In this document: in pieces, positions 34,053-44,500 of the stretch
How the letters are laid out: every line of letters starts with the position of its first letter
Numbering within the stretch: the first letter of the stretch is position 1
NCBI RefSeq assembly: GCF_003243515.1
Contig: NZ_QFRA01000002.1
Location: 1-64,000, forward strand
Length of the DNA stretch: 64,000 nt
Direction of reading: 5' to 3'
Source of the DNA: Corynebacterium kroppenstedtii
Lineage (GTDB): Bacteria; Actinomycetota; Actinomycetes; Mycobacteriales; Mycobacteriaceae
Program-made: the position numbers and the translations under genes
Notes under the pieces: generated by a model
Seen by the model: the letters and a program-made list of their open reading frames with translations, nothing else
Told to the model about the DNA's origin: nothing
The model's database searches: none

Positions 34053-35489
34053 GTGAAAACGCTGGTTATCCTGGGTGCAGGGCCGAAAGCTGTGGCCGTG
34101 GCGGCGAAGACATATGTGCTGAAATCGTTGGGATATGAGGTCCCCACGATTGTCACGGTGGACCCATTGGGGGTGGGGGGAAACTGGGTTTCCGGTGGCG
34201 GCTGGACGAACGGCCATCACCTGCTGGGCACTCCGCCGGATAAGGATGTCGGATTCCCATATCGGACCCGGATCGCCAACGAGTCAGCGCAAGACAACAC
34301 GCGTGTCAACGCCGGGCTCATGGAATTTAGCTGGATGAGTTACCTGGTCTCTCGGGACAAGTACGCTCAGTGGATCGATCGCGGCCACCCGTGCCCGACG
34401 CATGAGGAGTGGGCCGAGTACCTGCGCTGGGTTGCTCGTGCGGTGGATATGCAGGTGATGGCCGGCCGGATTACGGCGATTCGCGCCGTCGATAAGAACG
34501 CCGGAGCCACCAACGTCGACGACTACAACTGGAGCTGGCAATGCGACGTCGAACTCAACGACGGCGGATCCACGGTCCTGAGCTCCGACGGGGTCATGAT
34601 CACCGGCCCTGGCCCCTCGACGCGTCGACTTGCCGATGTCCCCGGTGTGCTCTCCATCGCCGAGCTGTGGGATCAGGTGGAAAACGGCACGTTCCCGCTG
34701 CGCAAACGGGTTGCGGTTATCGGCGGCGGGGAGTCTGCGGCCAGCGTCGTGGACCAGTTGGCGCACATGCCCTGCGAGTCCATCGCGATCTTCTCGCCCT
34801 CCCCGACGGTGTATTCGCGCGGGGAGAGCGTGTTTGAAAATAGCCTCTACACCGACCCGGAAAAGTGGTTCAGGCTCAGCTTCGAGGAGCGGCAGGATTT
34901 TATCCGCCGCACCGACCGCGGTGTATTTTCTCAGAGTGTGCAGCAGACTCTGAAGAATTATGGGCACATCTGCCATGAGCGTGGCCGCGTGGTCGACATC
35001 GTTCCTCGCGATGGTGCCCTGGATCTCTACGTGTCGCAGGAGGGTGTCCCGGATGTGGTGTCCGCAGCCGATGTGGTGATTGACGCGCGCGGCGGCAACC
35101 CGTTGTGGTTCAGGGATCTCTTCCCGAACACGGATTCTGATTTTTATGCAGAAAAGATCGTGACGACGTGCTCCGAAGCGGACATTGCGCACAGCATTGG
35201 GATTTTCTTGCAGCTCAAACCCCATTTGCCGACGCCCGACTGCTCGGCGACGATCCCCACAGAGTGGACCTTGGCAGTCGACGAGGGCCCGTGGCTATTC
35301 TTGCCGACGCTGTCCGCGCTGGCTCAAGGGCCGGGGTTCGCGAATCTGAGCTGTTTGGGTGAGGTGTCGGACCGGGTTCTCGCATGTTATATCGATAACG
35401 GGCCTGCTGATAACGCTTCTGCTGATAGCGAGCCCGGAAGTGATCAGCAGAGCGGGGGAGAAGTGAGGGATGAGATTCATGTCGGCTAG
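34053..35489 (+). CDS. L-lysine N6-hydroxylase (MbtG-like flavoprotein)
   Basis: This enzyme class hydroxylates the side-chain amine of lysine using FAD, NADPH and O2. The FAD motif is VILGAGPKAVAVAAK and the NADPH motif is AVIGGGESAASVVDQLA. The stretch WTNGHHLLGTPPDKDVGFPY is typical of mycobactin-type MbtG. GTG 34053 begins MKTLVILGAGPK and gives 478 residues; AGGAAG lies a little far upstream. The gene overlaps the adenylation gene by 20 bases. Lysine is favoured over ornithine because of the MbtG-type motif and MbtK-type partner, which is inference. Confidence 0.88.
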   Translation: MKTLVILGAGPKAVAVAAKTYVLKSLGYEVPTIVTVDPLGVGGNWVSGGGWTNGHHLLGTPPDKDVGFPYRTRIANESAQDNTRVNAGLMEFSWMSYLVSRDKYAQWIDRGHPCPTHEEWAEYLRWVARAVDMQVMAGRITAIRAVDKNAGATNVDDYNWSWQCDVELNDGGSTVLSSDGVMITGPGPSTRRLADVPGVLSIAELWDQVENGTFPLRKRVAVIGGGESAASVVDQLAHMPCESIAIFSPSPTVYSRGESVFENSLYTDPEKWFRLSFEERQDFIRRTDRGVFSQSVQQTLKNYGHICHERGRVVDIVPRDGALDLYVSQEGVPDVVSAADVVIDARGGNPLWFRDLFPNTDSDFYAEKIVTTCSEADIAHSIGIFLQLKPHLPTPDCSATIPTEWTLAVDEGPWLFLPTLSALAQGPGFANLSCLGEVSDRVLACYIDNGPADNASADSEPGSDQQSGGEVRDEIHVG

Positions 35490-37347
35490 TTCACCCTGGG
35501 CGTTCGGTCCGTCGGTAGAGATCGACCCCTCGACGGTCGATGTGATGATTGACCATGCCATTCGCCACCACCGCGAGCAGCCCGTCGTTCACGGTTTCCG
35601 CGACGACGGCAGCGAACTGACTTTCACATACGACGACGTCGATAGCCACGCGGATGCGGTGGCGTGGGAGCTTCGCCATCGTGGGGTGGGCCCCGGCGAC
35701 CGAGTCGTGGTGCTCTCTGGCCGAAGCCCTTGGCTCCCCAGCGTTATGGTGGGGATTCTCCGCACGGGGGCCGCTTATGTGCCGGTAGATGCGAGTTACC
35801 CGGCGGAGCGCATTAGCTACATCGTGAATGATTGTCAGCCCGCCGTCGTGATCGGGCTCGGTGAGATACCTGTGTCGACAAATAAGGTGTCGATGAGGAA
35901 TACCTCGACCTGGGAACTTCGTCACCCGGATGAGTACTTTTCGGCGGAGAGCGCTGACCACGGGCACGAATTTTGCGCCAGTGACCGCATACGCGAACTC
36001 CTGCCTGAGGATCCGTGTTACGTGATTTATACGTCAGGCACGACGGGGCATCCGAAAGGGGCTGTGAACCCTCACCGTGCGGTGGCCTCCCACGTGCAGT
36101 GGGTGGTACGCACGCTGGGGCACGATGCTGAGCTGGGGGCAGTTGTAGAGTCGTCGGCCAGTGTTGGCGAATTGCGGATGCTCCACAAAGCGCCGATCGG
36201 TTTCGACGTCGGCGTCGCGGAGCTGCTGTGTCCCTTGGCCTGTGCCGGCCGAATCGTCATTCCCGGCCAAGGCTGGTTCCCCGGCGATCCCTTCGCCCTG
36301 GGAGACATGATCGAAACGTATTCCGTGACGACACTGTCGATGGTTCCGAGCATGCTCAGGGTTATGTTCGATGTCCTTGACGACGTCGGTCTGGGGTATG
36401 AACAGTTCGCTTGCCTGCGGCACCTGTTGTTAGGCGGCGAGGCCGTACCCAACGACTTAGTCAGACGTGCGCAGGCGGTGCTACCGAGTCGGATTTTGGG
36501 ACTGTACGGTCCTTCGGAAACAGCGATGGATGTGGCATGGGTGGATTTCTCCAATCCGTACTCGGGGGCTGCTGCCTCCAGCGACCCTACCTTCGACAGC
36601 AACAGCCACGGCCGAGTCCTCTCGGCCGCTGAGGCATGGGCGAGCCCAAGAACACGTCGCCCTGATTATCGCGCCGGGTTGGATCACCCGGCGCCCGATA
36701 CTCTGACGAATGAAAAAGCATCCTCCGGCGGGACTCTCGTCGGCTGGCCGGAAGATAACGTCGTGTTTTACGTCGTCGATGAAAATGTGAACGAGGTTCC
36801 TGATGGTCAGTCCGGGGAACTCTGCATTGCTGGTGCCCAGGTGGGCGCGGGGTACTTCAACAATCCGGAGGCCACCGCGGAGGCGTTCGTGCCCAGCCTG
36901 CATCCGGACCGTGACGGCGGAATCATGTACCGCACGGGGGACGTCATGTCTCGCGATGCGCGGGGCATGCTTCGTTGTGAAGGCCGCATCGGCGATCAGG
37001 TGAAAATTCGTGGCAACCGAGTTGAGCTGGGCGACGTGGAGACTCACTTGCGACGCCTTGACGTGGTGAGTGATGCCGCGGTAGCTGTGGATCGTGCCGG
37101 GAGCGAAGCGACACTTGTCGGGGGAATCGTTGTTTCAGGGGGCACAACCGCCGGCGACGAGAGCGGCACTGCTGATCACGCTACTATTCCGCAACGGATA
37201 AAAGACGAATTAGCCACGTTGGTACCCGACTACATGGTGCCCAGCGTCCTCCTCGTCATGGCGGAGCTCCCACACAATGATCACGGGAAGATCGACAGGC
37301 GGGCGCTCATTGCCCATGTGAATGCGGCGGGCTCGGAGGCGCCGTAG
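35470..37347 (+). CDS. Free-standing amino-acid adenylation enzyme
   Basis: The 625-residue protein has all core adenylation motifs: YVIYTSGTTGHPKGAVNPHR (A3), GFDVGVAELL (A4), LYGPSETAMDVAW (A5), GELCIAGAQVGAGYFNNPEA (A6), MYRTGDVM (A7), GRIGDQVKIRGNRVELGDVE (A8) and NDHGKIDRRAL with the catalytic Lys (A10). It has no carrier or condensation domain. An insertion of about 60 residues lies between A5 and A6. Pocket residues, by rough alignment, read D-V-A-S-L-G-L-M-D, which I cannot assign. It probably loads the second carrier of the NRPS, which lacks its own adenylation domain. Starts at 35470 or 35479 are equally plausible. Confidence 0.85.
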   Translation: MRFMSASSPWAFGPSVEIDPSTVDVMIDHAIRHHREQPVVHGFRDDGSELTFTYDDVDSHADAVAWELRHRGVGPGDRVVVLSGRSPWLPSVMVGILRTGAAYVPVDASYPAERISYIVNDCQPAVVIGLGEIPVSTNKVSMRNTSTWELRHPDEYFSAESADHGHEFCASDRIRELLPEDPCYVIYTSGTTGHPKGAVNPHRAVASHVQWVVRTLGHDAELGAVVESSASVGELRMLHKAPIGFDVGVAELLCPLACAGRIVIPGQGWFPGDPFALGDMIETYSVTTLSMVPSMLRVMFDVLDDVGLGYEQFACLRHLLLGGEAVPNDLVRRAQAVLPSRILGLYGPSETAMDVAWVDFSNPYSGAAASSDPTFDSNSHGRVLSAAEAWASPRTRRPDYRAGLDHPAPDTLTNEKASSGGTLVGWPEDNVVFYVVDENVNEVPDGQSGELCIAGAQVGAGYFNNPEATAEAFVPSLHPDRDGGIMYRTGDVMSRDARGMLRCEGRIGDQVKIRGNRVELGDVETHLRRLDVVSDAAVAVDRAGSEATLVGGIVVSGGTTAGDESGTADHATIPQRIKDELATLVPDYMVPSVLLVMAELPHNDHGKIDRRALIAHVNAAGSEAP

Positions 37348-37383
37348 ACAGCGGCACGCCATACACTGCGGGCTGGAGAGCGC

Positions 37384-38262
37384 CTAGCTATCCAGCGTTG
37401 CTCCGCCGTCCACGCGAAGGTCATGCATGACAATGTGGCGAGCGTTGTTGGATGCGAGGTACAGGCAAGCCTCCGCGATATCCTCCGGTTGCGCTAGTCG
37501 CTGTAGGGGGATCCCGAGACGATACTGGTTGGGCCTACCAGCGATAACATCAGCCGAGCAGTCCTGCTCAGCTGGCCACATGCCCCGAAGCATTGGTGTA
37601 TCGGTGGAGCCAGGGGAGACGATATTCACACGCACACCGTGCGGTGCGCATTCCAGGCCGAGATTGCGTGCCCACGCGGTGATTGCCGCTTTCGACGCCC
37701 CGTAGGATCCCATGCCTGCTCGCGGGGTTGTCGCTGCGTTGGAGGAGACAACAACGATGGCACCGCGGGCTCTCTCGCACATGCGTTGGGCAGTGGGACA
37801 GCAGACGTGGACAGCGCCGAACATATTGACTTCGAAGCTGGCGCGCATGGCGTCGGTGTCGCCATCGAGGGCGGCGTCGGCACGCAGAACCCCGGCCGTG
37901 TGGATCAGCACATCGATGGGTCCCCGGTCGGCCTCGATGCTCTCGATCGTGGTGTGTGCGGCCTCTGCGTCGGTGACATCAAAAACATAATCAACAGGCA
38001 GGTCAGCGAGTATATTGTCGACGCCCGCTGCGTCACCGTTGCTGTCTCTGTCGCCCCTATATCCGTCACAGCCCGGACCCGCGTCTGGTCCCTGAGGTGC
38101 CTGGTCCACGGCGGTCACGCGATAACCCGCGTTTTTGGCGGCGGTGACGACGGCAGCGCCGATACCGCCGAGCGCCCCGGTAACCACACAATGCCGTGGA
38201 GTGCCTTCGGCGGGAGTGTCTTCACTGCCGGCACCCCGATCAGACGTACTCATCCCCGCCAT
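37384..38262 (-). CDS. dhbA: 2,3-dihydro-2,3-dihydroxybenzoate dehydrogenase (EntA/DhbA-type SDR)
   Basis: This short-chain dehydrogenase makes 2,3-dihydroxybenzoate with NAD+. The cofactor motif is VVTGALGGIGAAVV, the NNAG-equivalent is HTAGVLR, and the catalytic set is S-Y-K in VSSNAATTPRAGMGSYGASK. The C-terminus DLRVDGGATLDS is EntA-like. At 292 residues it is longer than EntA because of an Asp/Gly-rich insertion near residues 50-80. ATG 38262 overlaps the stop of the carrier-protein gene. Confidence 0.82.
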   Translation of the reverse strand: MAGMSTSDRGAGSEDTPAEGTPRHCVVTGALGGIGAAVVTAAKNAGYRVTAVDQAPQGPDAGPGCDGYRGDRDSNGDAAGVDNILADLPVDYVFDVTDAEAAHTTIESIEADRGPIDVLIHTAGVLRADAALDGDTDAMRASFEVNMFGAVHVCCPTAQRMCERARGAIVVVSSNAATTPRAGMGSYGASKAAITAWARNLGLECAPHGVRVNIVSPGSTDTPMLRGMWPAEQDCSADVIAGRPNQYRLGIPLQRLAQPEDIAEACLYLASNNARHIVMHDLRVDGGATLDS

Positions 38263-38519
38263 CACTCGTCGCTCTCTTCGAAAGCGTCCACCCACGCGTC
38301 GAGAGTGGGATTCTCGATGAGATCGGCAAACTCGGCATCCCACCCTTGGCGTCGCGCCCACTCGACGATGTCGATAATGCGCACCGAATCCAGCCCCAGA
38401 TCGGTGAGGTCCGCGTCGGTTTCCAGCGTGTCGGCGGGGATGCCGATCGCCGAGGCAACGCGGGTGTGGAGTTCGTCAGCAAAGATTTGGGGGCTCAGCG
38501 GTGGGTTAGCTGCACTCAT
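38262..38519 (-). CDS. Discrete aryl carrier protein
   Basis: The 85-residue protein has the phosphopantetheine site DLGLDSVRIIDIVEWARRQG and a four-helix layout. It resembles the C-terminal aryl carrier domain of EntB/DhbB, here as a separate protein. It should carry 2,3-dihydroxybenzoate loaded by the AMP ligase at 46234-48000. It is translationally coupled to the dhbA-type gene and faces the NRPS gene across 69 bases. Confidence 0.85.
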   Translation of the reverse strand: MSAANPPLSPQIFADELHTRVASAIGIPADTLETDADLTDLGLDSVRIIDIVEWARRQGWDAEFADLIENPTLDAWVDAFEESDE

Positions 38520-38576
38520 GGTTGGCTCCTCATTTTCTTCTCTCTAGCTGCTTGTTTGTTTATCTTTTGAGCAGTG

Positions 38577-38585
38577 TAGCCTAAC
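38577..38585. promoter_or_regulatory. DtxR-like core overlapping the NRPS start region
   Basis: TAGCCTAAC matches the consensus core exactly; the surrounding 19 bases match 12. It lies 3 bases before the NRPS ATG and between divergent operons. A TATCTT candidate -10 near 38561 would start transcription close to this site. Confidence 0.45.
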
Positions 38586-38588
38586 GCC

Positions 38589-41500
38589 ATGACCTTTGAT
38601 TCGGTGTGTGTGAGTGACCCTGATAATCCGACCTCCCCGGACTGGTTCCCTCTGACCGCCGCGCAGATGGGTATTTGGAACGCGCAGTCACTGGATCCGA
38701 GTTCGCCGTATTACGTCGTGGGCGAGGTGATGGAGCTCGATCCGACGGATTCTCAGCCGGATATTTCGGTTGCCGACGTTGTTCAGGCGTTGCATCAGAC
38801 GATCGCCGAAGCTGAAACGCTTCGTCTTCAGTTCCGGCAGGGGGACGCGACGGATACTCGTGCCGACGATTCCGCGGGGGAGGACGCTGGCGCTGTTCGT
38901 GCCGACGACTCCCCACGCCAAAGAGTTATCGACGCTACGCCCGGGCAATACATCACCATCCCCGTTCACGATTTGCGCGCTCACCCCGCGCCAGAGGCCG
39001 CCGCGAACGCCTATGTTGACGCCGCGAAAGCACGCTGCGCGGAGGCGTGGGCAGGTCTTGTCGACCGCCCACTGTGCCATTTCGAGGTCCTCCGCTTGGA
39101 TCGCCGTCGCGTGTGGATCGTCCAGCTGTATCACCACCTCATTGTCGATGGCTACGCGTCCATGATTCTGGCCCGACGCACGGCTGCCCACTACACCGAG
39201 CTCACCGGCGGCAAGAAAGCACGGCCGGCGAAATTTAGCGCGCTGAGCAGCGTCGTTAAGGAAGATCGCGAGTACCACGAGTCGGACAACCGGGACCACG
39301 ATGCGCAGTGGTGGCAGGACTCGCTCGCGGGGGTTGGCAGCACGCAGTGGCGAGACGAGCTCATCGGCGGGTCCGAGAGTTCCAGCCGGACAACGGTGCT
39401 CACGATGGACGCCGACGAACTGGACGCGTGGAAAGCGGCGTCCCAGCGCCACGGAACCACGTGGGTGGACTCCTTGCTGGCGGCATACGGCGTGTACTTG
39501 CGGCGCGTGCAAGGGGTCGAGGCCGACGAACTGGTGGTCGCGATGCCGTTCGCCGCGCGAGAAACCTCAGCTCAGCGGCGTACTCCGGCGATGATGGTCA
39601 ACATGCTGCCCGTGCGGTTGCCCATCGACCTCACCGCGACGCTCCCCGAAAACGCGCACGTCGTCGAGGAAACAATGCGGACCGTGCGCGAGCACCAGCG
39701 GTTCCCGGGGTCCGAGGTGGCGACGGCGTACGGGGGTTCCTCGATCCTGCGCGGGATCGGTGCCAACTTGAAGGTTTTCGACGCCGCCCTCAAGTTTGGA
39801 AAAACGCGTGGGTACCTCCGGAATGTGGCGGGCGGTCCGCCGGAAAATCTTGTGCTAGTTGCCGCGCCGGGCCGGTCTGGTGGCGTGGATCTGAGTTTTG
39901 AGACGGTCGCCGACGTTCCGCCGCAGGTTGTTCACCAGCGCTTATCCGATATTCGTGCTGTGGTGAATATGGGATTGGGGTTGGATCGGCCTGCGGATGT
40001 GGTGGGTGCGAGCGGTGATTCGCGCGAGGAGATCGCCGAGAGCTCTCTGCCTGCTTCGTCCGATATACGTATCCGCCCTGAACGTATCCCGGCCGCTCTT
40101 CGTGAAGAGTGGGAAGGGGAATTGTTATCCGACGCTTCATCCGACGATCCATCTCGCGGCTGGATTGAGTCACTGGATAGCCTGATCGATTCGCTTGCCC
40201 AGCGGTGGGGCGATCGTGTTGTGCTGGCCAATGGTTCGCCAGAGTCGTCGGAAATCTCTCCCAGTTCTACGGGAACCACGTACACCGGCTCTGAACTGGT
40301 AAAACGGTGTGATCAGTTGGCGGATTCCATCGCGTCGGTGTGTCCCGAGGGTGGCGTCGTTGCCATCGATATGCCGAAGAGCGCGGCCCAGGCAATTGCG
40401 GTTTTGGCTTCGTTGCGCGCGCATCGCCCGTTTGTCGTCATTGACGACGATGCACCGCAGGACCGGCGTTCGTTCATCATGAAAGATAGTGCCGCCGCGG
40501 CTGTGGTGACGGGGATCAATGACGTTCAGCCTGTAGAGCACGGGGACGATGAGCAGTCGCCACACGAATCTGACGACTTGGCCTACATCGTCTACACCTC
40601 CGGCACGACGGGCCGGCCGAAGGGTGTGAACGTCAGCAGGTGCGCCCTGGAGCACTTGATCGCGGGCCACCGCGCGCAGCTATTCCCAGAGACGCTGGAC
40701 CATGTCGCGAACACCCACCCCCAGGCATCCGCCGCGCTGGCCCACACGGCGTCGTTCACGTTCGATGCCGCCATCGACCAGCTCTCATGGATCTTCGCCG
40801 GCGTGCGCGTCGTGATCTATAACCGTTCCACCGTGGCCGATGGGGAGGCTTTTCACCGTTGCCTCCGCCGTGACAGCATCACGATGATCGACGCCACACC
40901 CTCGCTCTTCGGCGCACTGCTCGCCTCGGGCGTACCTCTGCTCGACGCGCAAAAATCGCAGATCAGAGCCGTGCTGCTCGGCGGAGAACCCATGCCGCAG
41001 CAGCTGTGGGACCAGGTGGCCGCGGCGTCGCACGTCATCGGGTGGAACATGTATGGCCCGTCGGAAGCGACCGTCGACGCGCTGTGCGCACGAATCACGC
41101 CGGGCGCGGTGACGGTGGGCTGGCCGGTGCCCGGCATGTCAATTCGCATTTGCGACGCGTCAGGCGAGGTCGTTCCCCCAGGTGAAGAGGGCGAATTGTG
41201 GCTGATGGGGGACCAGATTGCGCAGGGGTATCGGAATAATCCGGAGGCGACGGCCCACGCATTTTTCCGTGCCGACGCGACCGCCAGCCCTCCTCGTGCC
41301 GACGTCACAGCCGACGGCTCCGACACCCACGCGCTCGTTCCCGCGTATCGGACCGGCGACCGGGTGCGGTGGGTGCCTGGCCGTGGGGTGGCGTTTATCG
41401 GTCGCGCGGATAACCAGATTGAAGTGCGGGGGCATCGCGTAGAACTGGAGGAAATCGACGGCGCGCTCGCTGCCCTTCCGGGCGTTTGTGCAGCGGGCAC

Positions 41501-44500
41501 GGTCGCGGTTGCTCGCGGCGCAGGTGATGCATCTCGTCCCGACGAGAAAAACTCCACGTCAATAGGGGCCAGCCACACGCATGTAGGCGCAGCGTCGATG
41601 AATATCCGGGCAGGAGTTGTTCTCGAGGGGCTGGCCGGGAACCCAGCCACGTCCAATGACAATTCCGGTGATCCCCACCCGAACACTGATGAAATCACGC
41701 AGCGACTTTCCGAGTTGCGCCAGCATCTCTCGAGGATTCTTCCGGACTATATGGTTCCGTCAACTCTTGTTGCGGTGCCCCAGATTCCGCGAACGTCAAC
41801 TGAAAAAATTGACCGGCGAGCACTGCGCGAACTGATTGAGCAGTCGGCTATGTCGAACGATCGCGCGTCCGAGCACCTGGGGAGCGGGGACCACCAGGCT
41901 CCGGACGCGGAACTCCGGGCTCCGGAAACACCGCGTGAGCTTGCTGTTTCTCGAGTGATCCAGGACGTCATGGGCCAGTCCGCCGACCTTGACGTGGATT
42001 TCATCAATCAGGGTGGAGATTCCATTACCGCGCTGGTGGTTGCTGGTCGCCTGCAGCAGCAAGGCTTTGAGATCCGCCCGGCGGATATTTTGTCCGGCCG
42101 TCCCGTGGGTGAGATCGCCGCGTCCTTGCGTCGGTCGTCGTCAGGTGAACCGAATAGTGCAGCATCGTCGGTTACCTCACATACCCCCGAGACCAGCACA
42201 GATGGCCGCGGTGGCCCAGAGCAGCAACGGAATATTCTGACAGATTTTGGTGTGGTGGACGCCTCGTCGGGAATGGATCGATCGGCTTTCACTGGTCCCA
42301 ATCAGCCGGTTATGTCGGTCGTGATTCCGTGTGCCCCGGGCATCGACGCCGACGAATGTCGTGCATGTGCGACGAAGCTGGCTGAGGATGTGCCGGCTCT
42401 TCGTAGCATTGCGACGTGGGATACGGATACGACCGGTTCCGAGCAGTTAATTATCCGACGCCACCCTGCCGAGGACGACGATTTCCGCGCGCCCGTCGAT
42501 CTTGCCGCGGGACGGCCATTCGCTCTTGAACCTGTCGACGGTGGTGTGCGCCTGAGTGCGCATAGTGCGGTTGCGGATGCCGACGGGTTTGCGCAGCTCA
42601 TCAGTATTGTGGAGGTGCTCGTGCAGCGGGCGGGCCGCGGTGACGGACATAGTGACGGTCGCCAGCATCGCTATGCCTCGTGGCGTGGGCACTCCGCCCC
42701 GGCGCTCCCGTGGGCGAACAGCCTCGGTCGGGCCACTGCGACGATCGAGCCATCACTCGCGAAGACGCTACTCAGTAACCTTGGAACGAAATTTGGCCTG
42801 TCTGACCAGGACATTCTCACCACAGCTGCTCTGATAGCGTCGGCGGGCGAAAACGATGATCCTCTCACCGCGATGGTATTGAGCCGCGCGCTATGTCAAC
42901 CTTCCGCTCCCGCCGCCGGTCAGTCGTTGAACTCCGGGAATGCGGTCGCGCGTGATGTTGTTGGCCGGTTCGCCGCGCCGGGATATGTCACTGTTTCGTC
43001 GTCGGATTCGCGGGCACAGATGGAAGCGCTCCTGCTTAGTGTGAAAGAGCAACGCGCCGGACTGTGCGCCACCCATGCGACCGATCCCACCGATACATCC
43101 GCGAGTACTCCAGCAATCACACTCGAACTAGGCCACATACCTGGCTCCACTGCAAGCAAGCACCCCACACTCATCCCACGCCACCACACCTTCCGCCCCG
43201 GTTTCCCAGGCGTCCCGCACATCACGCCGTGGATCACGGGCACGGACACAGATACGAACACACCCGACCACCACACAGCCCCCGTCGGCAATGACCGCGG
43301 CACACCGTCGCTCAGCATCACCGTCGATGCAGAAACGGAAGACCAGGCAGAACAGCTCGCGGATGGCGTCGCCAAGGCTCTGACAGATCTCGCCGTTGTC
43401 GGGCTGAGCGCGGAGGGCAGCGCGTCGCCGTCGGATTGTTTAGTGCCCTTGACCAGCGCGGATATTGAGCACTGGCAGCGCCGGTTCGGTCCCCTCCAGA
43501 ACGTGTATGGGCTCTTGCCGCTGCAGGAGGGGCTGCTGTACCAGGCGCTCGATTCCCGCGAGCGCGACCATTATGTGATCGCCGCGTCCATGGCCGTCGA
43601 AGGGGCAGCGGACCCGGAGCTCCTGCGCGCCAGCTTCGAGGCCGTGATGAACCGCCAGGACGTTCTCAAGGCGGCGTTCGATTACGAAACGCTCGACCGC
43701 CCGGTGCACGTCATTCCGCGCACCCCGCGGTGGCAGTGGTCGGTGATCGATGTGCGCGGGCTTCCGTCGCGCGTGCAATCGTCGCTTATCGACGACGTTC
43801 TGGACCGGATGGCTTCCCGCCAGCTCGATGTGACGCGCGGGAACATGGTCGCGGCGACCCTGGTGAGGTTGGGCGATCGGCGCAGCCAGCTGGTGTTGGG
43901 GAATCATCATATTCTTACCGACGGGTGGTCCACAACGATCCTTTTGCGTGAGTTGATGCACGTGTACAACCGCGCTGCTGAGCTTCTGCCCAGCGGAGAT
44001 GATGGTGATGGGGAGGATACGCTTTCACACGCCATCGCGGCTGCCATCGCCGAGTTGCCGCCGCGATACCCGTATGGTCAATTTGTTGAAGACATGCAGC
44101 CCCGAGTGAAGGCTGACACAGAACTGTGGATCGACCACGTGGCTGGCCTTGACCACGCAAGCCGAGTCATGGATGCCCTCACGGCCACCACCGAACCGGA
44201 CTCCTCAGCACCCGATGAGGATTCCGGCGAGGAGCATTGCATCGTGCAGCTCTCTGACCAGCAGAAGGCTGATCTTTCCCGCTGTGCCCGGACTGTCGGT
44301 GTCACCCCCAACACCCTTATTCAGACCGCGTGGGCGTGTGTCGTCGCGGAACTGACCGGCCACGACGACGCCGTCTTCGGCGTGGTTACCTCGGGCCGGC
44401 CGAGCGAGCTCGACGGTATCGACAACACGATCGGTCTCTTCATCAACACGCTTCCCGTGCGCGTGGGCTTGCGCGGGGATTCGCTGGCCTCGATCCTGCG

